A stretch of DNA of 64,000 bases from Artemia franciscana (taxonomy: Eukaryota > Arthropoda > Branchiopoda > Anostraca > Artemiidae), in the NCBI RefSeq assembly GCF_032884065.1, contig NW_027062689.1:186001-250000 (forward strand), in the 5' to 3' direction. Below, one piece after another: positions 12,210 to 24,949 of this stretch. The position numbers and the translations under genes are program-made. The notes under the pieces were generated by a model, which made no database searches, was not told the origin of the DNA, and was given only the letters and a program-made list of their open reading frames with translations. The first letter of the stretch is position 1, and each line of letters begins with the position of its first letter.

Positions 12210-13060
12210 GTTCTTTAAATCTTTGAAATTATTTTGGCCTCAAGAAAAGCAGTGATCCCGGATACCAGTGCAGGATGGGGACCAACATATCTTCTCAAGT
12301 CTACACCGAAGCGCTTAAGCCGGCTTAGAACCGGACAGCAAGAAGTCCCTGGGACCTCCAGTAAGTTGGAGGCTTTGTGCAATCCTGGGCCCATCTTGGT
12401 CACAACATGGTTTTCAGCACTTGGCGATGCTCTTCTATCAACAAGAGTCGAAATCCTGCACAGACAGTCCCAAGCCTATTACCTCCGACTCATTATATAT
12501 TCATGCCTACAAATATTATGCTACTACGGGGAGGCAGCCCATAGTAGATAAATTAGCTAGGAAGAGGTTTTTCAGCCCGAAAACGCCCATCAAAACAAAC
12601 CAAGCCCAGAAAATTATCCAATAATCAGAATCCCGTACGAGTGCTGTGTTGTTTACTAGGCTATAATTTCCTCGAGGGGCGCCACTCCTCAAGTGGGAAA
12701 AATTGACCGCAAGTTTCCCAGTCTTGCAGGTACCCCGAAAGGGTCGAGGCAGCCCTTTACAGAGGCCGTTGTCCATAAATCTGGATCTTACGCCCTGCCG
12801 CAGTTGTCCTCCTATAGAGGATCCTCCCACGATGGTGTTCTGCTTCACCATGCAATTTAACCCATTACTGGGAGAAGGTTTGTAACTCATCTGACGCGTG
12901 AACACGGCAGTTGGCCCTGCTGAGTGTACATTTGAGGGGCCTTCTTCCTCCTCCACCTGAAATTATGACCCCCAGGGGAGGGTTTCCCAGTTTCTATTAT
13001 GGGCCCCACTGGGACAAGGTCCTACTTGGCCTAAGCCTCCTATGGAGCTACTCTACCTAT
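12210..13060 (-). mobile_element. 5' region of the RTE-like LINE
   Basis: GC-richer sequence contiguous with the LINE ORF and ending where TA/CA microsatellite begins near 13070. It contains short minus-strand open frames (12215-12403 and 12516-12956) with a glycine- and serine-rich translation. The 12516-12956 frame has 146 codons, is closed by a stop before the main ORF, and is of unknown significance. Repeated 'GGTCCCAGG'-like palindromic motifs are visible. It probably holds the element promoter and 5' UTR; whether the 146-codon frame is a true ORF1 is open. Confidence 0.55.
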
Positions 13061-13072
13061 CTATAGGGCTTA

Positions 13073-13073
13073 C

Positions 13074-13104
<31 letters not shown>

Positions 13105-13190
13105 CATATACATACACATATATATACATACACACATACACATACACATACATACATATACACATACATACACATATACTCACTAACGTG
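13073..13190. repeat. TA/CA compound microsatellite
   Basis: Alternating TATATA and CATACACATA segments, flush with the presumed LINE 5' end. Confidence 0.95.
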
Positions 13191-13339
13191 CAAATATATA
13201 CCCTGAATTGGTATAGGCTAGGTCTATATATGGTGAATATTAATTTCCATTCTGATGCAAATGCACAATAACTTTGGATTCAGGATGCAATTCTGACTAT
13301 AGAGATAAGTATTTTTCTTACTTGAAGTGTATGTGCAGA

Positions 13340-15349
<2,010 letters not shown>

Positions 15350-16340
15350 TCTTTAAAAACTTTTGAAAGTGAAAAATTCCTTACTTATAAGCTTTTCAAG
15401 TTTTAGGTTTCCCCCTCCCAACCCCCCCCCCCATGTCACTAGATCTGTTCAGGTTTAAAATAAGAGCTCTGAGCCACGATATCCTTCTAAATATCAAATT
15501 TCATTGAGATCCGATCACCTGTTCGTAAGTTAAAAGTGCCTCATTTTTTCTAATTTTTCAGAAATAACCCCCCCCCCCCAACTATCCCAAAGAGAGCGGA
15601 TCCGTTCCGTTTATGTCAATCATGTATCTAGCACTTGTGTTTATTTTTCCCACCAAGTTTCATCCCGATCCCTCCACTTTAAGTGTTTTCCAAGTTTTAG
15701 GTTTCCTCCTCCCACCCCCCCCCCCTAATGTCACCAAATCCGGTCGGGATTTAAAATAAGAGCTCTAAGACACGATATCCTTCTAAACATCAAATTTCAT
15801 TGAGATCCGATCACCCGTTCGTAAGTTAAAAATACCTCATTTTTTTTAATTTTTCAGAATTACCCCCCACCCCCCTCCCGCAACTACCCAAATGAGAGCG
15901 CATCCGTTCCGATTATTTCAATCATATATCTGGGACTTGTGCTTATTTTTCCCATCAAGTTTCATCCCGATCCCTCTACTCTAAGTGTTTTCCAAGATTT
16001 TAAGTTTCCCCCCTCCAACTCCCCCCAATGTCATCAGATCCGGTCGGGGTTTAAAGTAAGAGCTCTGAGACACAATATCATTCCAAACATCAAATTTCAT
16101 TAAGATCCCATCACCCACTCATAAGTTAAAAATACTTCATTTTTTCTATTTTTTCCGAATTAACCGGCCCCCCACTCCCCCCCAGATTGTCAAATTGGGA
16201 AAACGACTATTACTAATTTAAGCTGGTCTCGTCCCTGATACGCCTACCAAGTTTCATCGTCCCAGCTTAACAGGAAGTGCCTAAAGTAGCAAAACCGGGA
16301 CCGACAGACCGACAGACAGACCGAATAAAAAAGCATGACA
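15350..16340. repeat. C-tract repeat array, first block (about three units)
   Basis: Units of roughly 290-310 bp, each with 'ataagagctctgag', 'aatttcattgagatccgatc', 'cgttcgtaagttaaaaat', a C-run of 8-12, 'gagagcggatccgttcc' and 'agtttcatcccgatccct'. The AAGAGCTCT landmark lies near 15463, 15757 and 16050. The block closes with 'aagtagcaaaaccgggaccg' and repeated GACAGACC at 16296-16323. Open frames here are incidental. Confidence 0.9.
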
Positions 16341-16860
16341 ATTGTAAAATGAAGATAAACATAATAAGGCACATAATACCATAAAACTAACATAATGACA
16401 CAAAATATCGCAGACAAGATCAATATATATTAAATGCTTTATAGCTACACGGATCATGGCAGCAACAACAACAAAATTAAATGTTTCAAGCACACAATAC
16501 TTTTCTTATTCTTTTCTTATATAATTAGATGTCGGTCCAGATCAAAAATTAAATTAGTATTAATTTTTGTTTTAAATTTTTGTGTATACGGTTAACGAGC
16601 GTTTTGAGTGCATTAAATTATGTGTAATCCTCATTAGATAAGAAAAAATGGAGCCTGAAAGCAACAGTTAGTAAGTTATTTCTATCAAAATAATCCCAAA
16701 ATAGTCCCTTTTTAAAACAAGAGCTAAGAGCTCATATGGCACTTGTGACGAGGCGAGAAGAGCTAAGAGTCAAGAGATCATATGGTATGAGCTCTAACAA
16801 AATTCTATGAATCAATAGATTGATTTAAAAAGGAAAATAAGAGGCTTAATGCCGGTCAAG
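16341..16860. repeat. Spacer repeat duplicated at 19625-19880
   Basis: Segment 16440-16690, with 'tttcaagcacacaatac', 'tatataattagatgtcg', 'cggttaacgagcgttttg' and 'tgtgtaatcctcattaga', is repeated at about 19660-19870. The surrounding C-tract arrays are also duplicated, so array plus spacer may have duplicated as a block of about 3 kb. No gene is seen. Confidence 0.75.
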
Positions 16861-19420
16861 ATTTAAAATAAGAGCTCTGAGTCACAAAGTCCTTCTAAAT
16901 ATCAAAATTCATTAAGATCTGATCACCCACTCGTAAGTTATAAATACCTAATTTTTTCTAATTTTTCCTCTCCCTTTTGCTCCCCAGATGGTTGAATCTG
17001 GGAAAACGACTTTATCAAGTCAAATTGTGCAGCTCCCTGACACGCCTACCAATTTTCATCGCCTTAGCACGTCCAGAAGCACCGAACTCGCCAAATCACT
17101 TTACCCCTCCCCCCAACTCCCCCAAAGAGAGTGAATCCAGTACGATTCTGTCAATCACGTATCATGGACATTTGTTTATTCTATCCACCAAGCTTCATCC
17201 CGATTCCTACACTCCAAGTGTTTTTCCAAGATTTCCCCCTCCAAATCCCCACAATGTCAAAAGATCTGGTCGGGATTTGAAATAAGAGCTCTGAGACATG
17301 AATTCCTTCTAAAAATCAAATTTCATTACGATCCGATCTTCTATCCGTAAGATATAAATACTCCAATTTTCATGTTTTCCAGGAATTCCGGTTCCCCCCT
17401 CCAACTCCCCCGAATGTCACAGGATCTGGTCGGAATTTGAAATTAGAACTTTAAAGCACAAGATCCTTCTAAATATCAAATTTCATTAAGATCTGGTCAC
17501 CCTTTCGTAAGTTACAAATACCTCAATTATCAAAATTACCCCCCCCCCCCCCAATTCCACCAAAGAGAGCAGATCCGGTCCAGTTATGTCAGTCACGTAT
17601 CTTAGACAGGTTTCTATTCTTCCCATCCAGTTTCATCCTGACCTCACCGCTTTAAGTATTTTCTAAGATTTCCGGTACCCCCAACTGCCCCCCCCCCAAT
17701 TATGCTTGATCCGGTTGAGATTTAAAATAAGATATCGGAGTTACGAGGTCCTTCTAAATATGAAGTTTCATGAAGATCCGATCACTCCTTCGTAAGTTAA
17801 AAATACGTCATTTTTCTTATTTTTCAGAATTATCCCCCCCCCCCCGCAATTGAGCGGATCCGTTCCAATTATGTAAATCACGTATGCAAGACTTCTGCTT
17901 ATTTTTCCAACCAAGTTTCATCCCAATCCCTCCAATCTAAGCGTTTCCCATCACTTTAGGTCTCCCCACCCCAAACTTCCCCAAATGTCACCAGATCCGG
18001 TCAGGATCTAAATAAGAGCTTTGAGACACCATACTCTTCTAAAAATCAAATTTCATGGAGATCCAATCACCCGTTCGTAAGTTAAAAATACCTCATTTTT
18101 TCTAATTTTTCAGAATTAAACCCCCCCCAACTACCCCAAAGAGAGCGGATCCGTTCTGGTTATGTTAATCATGTATCTAGGACTCGTGTTTTTTTTCACC
18201 AAGTTTCATCCCGATCCCTCCACTCTAAGTTTTTTCCAATTTTTAGGTTTCTCCCTCCCAACTCCCCCCCCCCCAATGTCACCAGATCTGTTCGGTTTCA
18301 AAATAAGAGCTCTGAGCCACGATATCCTTCTAAATATCAAATTTTTTCAGAAATACCCCCCCCCCCAACTACCCAAAAGAGAGCGGATCCGTTCCGTTTA
18401 TGTCAATCATCTATCCAGGACTTGTGTTTATTTTTCCCACCATGTTTCATCCCGATCCCTCCACTCTAAGTGTTTTCCAAGTTTTAGGTTTCCCCCTCCC
18501 AACTCCCCGCCCCCATCACCAGATCCGGTCGGGATTTAAAATAAGAGCTCTAAGACACTATATCCTTCTAAACATCAAATTTCATTGAGATCCGATCACC
18601 CGTTCGTAAGTTGAAAATACCTCATTTTTCTAATTTTTAAGAATTACTCCCCCCCCCCAACTACCCCAAAGAGAGCAAATCAGTTCTGATTATGTCAATC
18701 ATGTATCTGGGACTTGCGCTTATTTTTCCCATCAAGTTTCATCCCGATCCCTCTACTCTAAGTGTTTTCCAAGATTTTAGGTTTCCCCCCTCCAACTCCC
18801 CCCAATGTCATCAGACCCAGTCGGGATTTAAAATAAGAGCTCTGAGACACAATATCATTCCAAACATCAAATTTCATTAAGATCCAATCACCCGCTCATA
18901 AGTTAAAAATACTTCATTTTTTCTATTTTTTCCGAATTAACCGGCCCCTACCCCCCCCCCCAGATGGTCAAATCGGGAAAATGACTATTTCTAATTTAAT
19001 CTGGCCCGATCCCTGATACGCTTGCCAAATTTCATCGTCCTAGCTTCACTGGAAGTGCCTAAAGTAGCAAAACCGGGACTTTAGGTTTTCCCCCTCCAAC
19101 TCCCCCCAATGTCATCAGATCCGGTCGGGATTTAAAATAAGAGCTCTGAGACACAATATCATTCCAAAAATCAAATTTCATTAAGATCCAATCACCCGCT
19201 GATAAGTTAAAAATACTTCATTTTTTCTATTTTATGCGAATTAACTGGGCCCCCACTCCCCCCCCCCCCCAGATGGTCAAATCGGGAAAACGACTATTTT
19301 TAATTTAATCTGGTCCGGTCCCTGATACGCTTGCCAAATTTCATCGTCCTAGCTTACCTGGAAGTGCCTAAAGTAGCAAAACCGGGACCGACAGACCGAC
19401 AGAATTGGCGACTGCTATAT
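16861..19420. repeat. C-tract repeat array, second block (about nine units)
   Basis: The AAGAGCTCT-type landmark recurs near 16870, 17285, 17440 (degenerate), 17730 (degenerate), 18015, 18305, 18543, 18835 and 19138. The variable spacing reflects deletions and C-run length changes. The terminal motif 'aaaaccgggaccgacagacc' returns at 19379-19400. Then come 'gtcacttggttaataccaag' and 'tgccat'. Open frames such as 18162-18539 are translations of the repeat. Confidence 0.9.
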
Positions 19421-19466
19421 GTCACTTGGTTAATACCAAGTGCCATAAAAAAAGCCTAGATTGAAC

Positions 19467-19517
19467 TGAGACTCTCTGAGTGATTATACAAAAAGCACAG
19501 ATTCGTATTAAAAACTA
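19467..19517. repeat. 51-bp direct repeat, left copy
   Basis: 'tgagactctctgagtgatta' and onward to 'attaaaaactag' matches 21521-21573 with few differences. The two copies bracket about 2 kb that includes the triple repeat at 19915-21210. Confidence 0.75.
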
Positions 19518-19914
19518 GGTATGGATGAACATAGGACAACTCCAGCACCATCACAATAGACTTCAATCACAAATCACAGTCACATTTCCATCAACTTCCG
19601 GCACAATCACAAATAAATTCTATTCAATTCAATTCAATATATTAAATGCTTAATGAGCCCGGGCAAAATCAACAACAACAAAAATTAAATGTTTCAAGCA
19701 CACAATGCTCTTCTTATTCTTTTCTTATATAATTAGATGTCGCTCCAGACCAAAATTTAAACTCGTATTAAATTTTGTTTTAAATTTTTCTGAATACGGT
19801 TAACGAGCGTTTTAGTGCATTAAATTCTGTGTAATCCTCATTAGAAAAAAAAACGGAGGCTAAAACAGTAGTTAATAAGTTGTTTTAGGATTGCAGTTAG
19901 GTCAGATTAAATTT

Positions 19915-21210
19915 GAATTAAATTGCATATATCACCGGGAACACACTCTAAATAAGTTTTCTAATTACTGAAAGGAATTTGCAACAAAAATGATTGTTAT
20001 AGTTGGATCAACTACAAAACCTTTAACCAATTTATAGCCTAAGATCACTTCTTAGTTAGTCTCATTAATTAATGAATATAAACAGTTATCATATAATGTT
20101 GGAGGCAGTAAGTAAGACAATTGAGTCTCTCTCGATTTGCTTTCTCTGTTAACATTTTCGTCATTTGGTGTTTTATTTGTACAAAAGTCAACAGAGAAAA
20201 TTCTCTGTTAACAGAGGAACGACGAACTACTAGTTTTTCGTTGTCAAAAGTAAACTCTGTTGACAATTTCAAAGACGGGTTAAATAGATTTTAAGATTTG
20301 AAGTAGAAGATTTAGAAGATTTGAAGTAGATTTTACTTAAATTGCAAATTTCACCGGGAACACACTCTAAATAAGTTTTCTAATTACTGAAAGGAATTTG
20401 CAACAAAAATGATTGTTATAGTTGGATCAACTACAAAACCTTTAACCAAATAATAGCCTAAGATCACTTAGTTAATCTCATTAATTAATGAATATAAACA
20501 GTTATCATATAATGTTGGAGGCAGTAAGTAAGACAATTGAGTCTCTTTCGATTTGCTTTCTCTGTTAACATTTTCGCTAACAGTATTATTAACTTTTCGT
20601 CATTTGGTGTTTTATTTGTACAAAAGTCAACAGAGAAAATTCTCTGTTAACAGAGGAACGACGAATTACTAGTTTTTTGTTGTCAAAAGTAAACTCTCTG
20701 TTGACAATTTCAAAGACGGGTTAAGTAGATTTTAAGATTTGAAATAGAAGATTTAGAAGATTTGAAGTAGATTTTACTTAAATTGCAGATTTCACCGGGA
20801 ACACACTCTAAATAAGTTTAAATGATCTTTTAAATGATAAAAGATTAATGATATATGATTTATGATAAATGATTACTAAAAAACTACAAAATGATTGTTA
20901 TAGTTGGATAAACCATGAACCTTAATTAAATATTAGCCTAAGATTACTTCTTAACTATTGTCATTAATTAGTTAATACAAACAGTTATCATATAATGTTA
21001 ATGATGGCAGTAAGTAAGACAATTAATTGTCGTTGGAATTGCTTTCTATGTCAACATTTTCACTAACACTATCATTAACTTTTCGTCATTTGGTGTTTTA
21101 TTTGAAAAAAAGTCAACAGAGAAAATTCTCTGTTAACAGAGGAACGAAGAACTACTAGTTTTTCGTTATCAAAAGTAAACTCTCTGTTGACAATGTAGAC
21201 GACGGGTTTA
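19915..21210. repeat. Three tandem copies of a 419-441-bp unit
   Basis: CACCGGGAACACACTCT recurs at 19933, 20352 and 20793. Each unit also holds 'aaatgattgttatagttgga', 'cagttatcatataatgttgg', and 'gtcaacagagaaaattctct' leading into an inverted TCTCTGTTAACAGAG. The third copy is more diverged. There is no supported coding sequence; minus-strand open frames at 20069-20272 and 21075-21404 fall in the same unit and differ by frameshifts. Confidence 0.88.
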
Positions 21211-21520
21211 ATCGAACCCTCAAAATATCGTCTGTCGACATTTCTGTTGATAGGGGATGGAAATCGAACGAGGATTTTGTAGTTTTGGTTGGTTTGATTT
21301 GCCTGTAGAAGGAATCTTTTTTGCAAGATACTTGGCTGTAGACAGACAGCGCAGACGACAGTTTGTGCTTCTATCTGAGGCTGCATAGGTCGGTAAAGGT
21401 GCAAATTGGTTCACCTCGATTTTCATCAATCTAAGCAATTCATCAATCCACTAATAAGCCAATCTGGCCAAGCAATTGGAAACAAGCCAATCTGGCAGCA
21501 CTGTTTCTGGATGAAAATCA

Positions 21521-21573
21521 AGTGAGACTCTCAGAGTGATTATACAAAAAGCACAGATTTGTATTAAAAACTA
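21521..21573. repeat. 51-bp direct repeat, right copy
   Basis: Matches 19467-19517 in the same orientation. The pair could be remnants of terminal direct repeats of an element or part of a larger tandem duplication. Confidence 0.7.
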
Positions 21574-21984
21574 GTCATTTTTACTCAAATTTTTTTTTAC
21601 TCAATAACATTAAGGTCTATTTTGGAGCTGGAGACAAAATCGCAAAATACCGACACCTTCCTGTGGCTTGATCTTTTTTGTTACTTAAAAAGAGCACTAG
21701 AAGCTTAAAACCTCACATGAATGAGCCTATGTAAAATAGACTCTTTATTTCTACGAACTAGACTCTTTTATACATTTTAATATTTTTTTGTTTTACAGGG
21801 GCAATTACCCTCTCTGTTATGTAACAGACACCGGCATCTCTTGGAAAACATTCCCTATGATCCAACATGCACCTGCTGGCTGTCGTGGGAATTACGGGAT
21901 AGTCTGTCGTGGGAAGTACGGGATAGTCCTAACATCGTATGTTAGGACTGTTGTGGAATGGCAAACTACGGCTTTTTCAGCCGT

Positions 21985-22150
21985 AGTAGTAGTGGTAATA
22001 GAAATAATAGTTATAGTAACAGTAATAGTAGCAGTGGTAATAGTAGTTGTGGGAGTGGTAGTTGTAGTAGTACTGGCAGTAGGAGTAGCAGTAGTAGTAA
22101 TAGCAGTAGCAGTAATAGTAGTAGTAGTGGTGGCAGTTTTAGTAGTGGCG
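21985..22150. repeat. Imperfect GTA/GTG/ATA trinucleotide repeat
   Basis: Degenerate triplet repeat built on GTAGTAGTA and GTAATAG. It translates as poly-Ser/Asn/Gly in one frame and poly-Val in another, which explains two open frames here. No gene is inferred. Confidence 0.9.
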
Positions 22151-22479
22151 GTAATTTAAGTAGCGTGCATATATTGCCTTTTGGTCAATTTATCATCCCT
22201 CTCATCATTCCCGGAAAGTTCCGCCTTAATACTTTCAGTCATTCCTTTTTGAGAACCTTTTATTGATTTCAACGCTTGTTTTAAACTTACTTCAACCGGA
22301 ATGGCTTTGATCTTTTTGAATACAGAAGGTCAAACATGCTCCCTTTTCCTGATAACAAATAATGTATGTAAACAATGGGTGAATTATATAACTTCACAAC
22401 TCCTGCCCCTAGGGCTGTGGGGATATTCATCGCCAGGGGCATAGTTATGGGATCTTCCAACCACGCTGATCAATTCTGA

Positions 22480-22645
22480 TCAAATATCTTCGGGAAACAA
22501 GGTTGATGGGATGAGGCCTGGTTGCCTTCCAATCACTTTCGACACTTGAAAAGGGACTAGAACTTTCCAATGGAATTAGCCCCTTCTGAAATTTCCACGA
22601 CAATTCTTTTCGTACGAAGTGGCTTGGTGAAAAAAAAAGAAAAAG
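22480..22645 (-). repeat. Reverse fragment of the dispersed repeat
   Basis: 'gaggcctggttgccttcca' and 'gggactagaactttccaatg' correspond, in reverse complement, to the 'agttctagtgccc...ttggagggca' block at 661-720. The fragment is diverged. Confidence 0.5.
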
Positions 22646-22808
22646 AAAAGATAATATTTTGTTCCCACTTCGCTCTTTACATGGCAGCGCTATTGCACTG
22701 CCTATGAAAATGCGATGATGGCCAGGGTTATGCAGTAGTATTTTACTAAGCCTTGGACGATTGCCGCCCAACGGTTGTTCTAGACTCCTTTCATACGAAG
22801 TGCCCTGG

Positions 22809-23720
22809 TGAGCACTGATGAGCAACACTTTTGTTTTGTTTCCTCGCTTTGATTAAACGCTGAAGTTGTTAATCTGTAAGGATCTTAAAATAAATACTAG
22901 GTACACCAACTCCCAAAAGTTGTAAGCCCCTCATTGCAACTAGCAAAAGTTGCAAACCCCCCATCGCTGAAGATGATTGTAGTGCTATTACTCTGCCTAT
23001 GAAAATGTCATGGTGATCAGGGTTTGACGGCAGTATTTTATCAAACCTCAGGACATTGCCACCCAGCCGCTATTCTAGACATAGAAGTTCGAAGGTAGTG
23101 AGGGCATCGTTATAGGAAATGTCTGTTCCTAATGGTGATATTGGTTGCCCATTTCTGGATTAACTCTATTTTCTGCATTAAAAAGGTGGTTCTTAATAAT
23201 GAGTGGCTCCAGTCAGGACACGCTTATCTGCATATGGGGCAATTATAGCACAGGTATGCCTGAAGAAGTAGTTTAATAACAGAAATAACTTAACACCTCC
23301 TAACAGTCAACTTTTCTAGCTTCTCAGATACAAAAAGATCTACGTTGCATGGGCAACGTGAGGTGTTGCGGCAACCTTAGTTCGGCTTCGCCGAGTAAGG
23401 TGTTGCGAGAGCAACACTTTGGTTTTTTTTCCTCGCTTCGGTTAAACGCTGAAGCTGTTAATCTGTAAGGATCTTAAAATAAATACTTGGTACACTAACT
23501 CGCAAAAGTTGCAAACCCCTCATTGCAACCAGCAAAAGTTGCAAACTCCTCATCGCTGAATATGATTGTAGCCTAGCAGTTGATTATTACTTACAAGTCC
23601 CCTATATGTCTTACCACTGGAACCAAATTGATCTTACCATCAAATACAGCGGAAACAGATAACAGGTACACCAACTAGTAAAAGTTGCGAACCCCTTATT
23701 GCCGAAGATGATTATGAACT
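22809..23720. repeat. Duplicated hairpin-rich repeat
   Basis: A block of about 165 bp from 'gagcaacactttt' through 'tcctcgct', 'aacgctgaagttgttaatct', 'aaaagttgcaaacccc' and 'catcgctgaagatgattgtag' occurs at 22809-22980 and again at 23411-23575, with a partial third copy at 23660-23720. The intervening DNA also shares 'tgcctatgaaaatg' with 22690-22710. No reading frame is conserved. It resembles a non-coding mobile repeat. Confidence 0.8.
23343..23424. repeat. Cluster of four short stem-loops
   Basis: In a row: GTTGC-ATGG-GCAAC, GTTGC-G-GCAAC, TTCGGC-TTC-GCCGA (inside CTTAG...TAAGG) and GTTGC-GAGA-GCAAC. These are short GC-rich stems in an AT-rich setting and belong to the repeat at 22809-23720. 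Confidence 0.7.
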
Positions 23721-24585
23721 AACAGCCGACTGTTGCTTAAGACTCCCCTATATGTCTCTCAATTGGTATCGGCCTATTTTTGTTTCAGTGTGTACCTTAC
23801 TACTGAAGTTGTCAACCCCTTTAAACTTTTCAAACTGGTATATCTCATGAAGGAAACTTTCTACCAAAAAATGGACGACATATCCTTTGATCAGTTCATC
23901 ACGAGCTATCGATTACCGTCAAAAAAATTTGTCTGTCTTAGTTCAAAAGTTGACTTTTTTGCCGTAGGCCAAGTTTCTAACGTCATCACTTAGAAAGGAG
24001 CAAAGGATAAACTCTAATTTCTTCAGCAATGAGAGAACTTTTAAAGTTTATGAGGCATATTTGATACCATTTCTGTATCGGCCTATTTCGCCTAGAGACA
24101 ACTTTCTAAGCTTTAGAACTTAAATTTTGTCTGTCATTTATTTCAGCTAGGCACCAAACCATGCGCATTAACTGAAGCTGCCAGCAAATGTATCTGACTT
24201 AGGTAAACACGCTGAAAATTTTTACAGTAGTCAAAACTGGGACAAACATCTATCGTAGACATATTGAATATACCTGGGCACTGGAGATTGCCCTTCAAAT
24301 TGGGGAAATTTCCCCTTCAAGTCGTAAAATGAGGTCAATTTCGTATGTTGTTATGTTAATCAAGGTCTCTTCATCATATCTGAATGGATTTAAATTGACG
24401 TAAATGGATGTAAATTACAGTCGCAGTCTTCTCAACTAGAAATTCTACTTTCTCAGCCCTCACCACTTTATTGTCAGAATCATTTTCCTGCCAGATGGCA
24501 CAGAACCCTTGAAACTTTTGTACAAAACGGTACTGTAGTTGTCCACTTTGAAACGGCTAACGAGCTTAGAGTTATACCTTTAATG
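23721..24585. other. No gene supported
   Basis: One plus-strand open frame, 23733-23993, encodes 86 residues without recognisable motifs and overlaps repeat sequence at its start. The 24000-24585 stretch has no feature. On the minus strand, ATTAAA just below 24586 could be the poly(A) signal for the exon at 24586-24936. Confidence 0.4.
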
Positions 24586-24936
24586 TCACTTTTTTTTCTT
24601 AGCTTCTAGGCTTAGGCTATATTTAAGGGCATGACCAGGTGGCAAAAGGTTCATTGAGCCTTCTTTGCGCTTGATATTATAAAAGGTGGACAAAAATTTT
24701 GTGTTTACTCCTTCTGGAATGTCTTGCATTTCTTCCAAGTATATCATCAAACACTCTGCATACTTATAAATGGCCAGACGATGCCATGGCCACCTACCAT
24801 GGTAAGTTACCATAGTAAGCTCGTATCCTGAAGAATAACAAGGCAACAAGTGACCATAAGATGACACCACTATATTAATCTTAAGACAAACATCATGATA
24901 AAGAAGTAAACAAAATTTTATAAGAATTTGTTGAAC
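24586..24936 (-). CDS. Terminal coding exon of an unidentified protein
   Basis: On the minus strand a strong acceptor (pyrimidine tract 'ttatttgcttccacag', ending at 24937) opens a phase-0 frame of 116 codons that ends in a lysine-rich tail (EAKKKK) and TGA. The translation has balanced composition: VQQILIKFCLLLYHDVCLKI, then YHGRWPWHRLAIYKYAE, then YLEEMQDIPEGVNTKFLSTF. This looks like folded helical protein rather than translated intron. ATTAAA follows within 15 nt of the stop. I do not recognise the family. Upstream exons would lie at higher coordinates on the minus strand but none was found. It could also be a relic of a transposon gene. The exon-like frame and splice site are seen; function is unknown. 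Confidence 0.55.
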   Translation of the reverse strand, partial: VQQILIKFCLLLYHDVCLKINIVVSSYGHLLPCYSSGYELTMVTYHGRWPWHRLAIYKYAECLMIYLEEMQDIPEGVNTKFLSTFYNIKRKEGSMNLLPPGHALKYSLSLEAKKKK

Positions 24937-24949
24937 CTGTGGAAGCAAA

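Noticed and set aside
16977-18880. Several plus-strand ORFs containing FHPDPSTLS-like repeats
   Set aside because: Translations of the C-tract repeat; frames break differently in each unit.
21788-22266. Valine-rich and Ser/Asn/Gly-rich ORFs
   Set aside because: They come from an imperfect trinucleotide repeat read in two frames; no start context, splice site or homology.
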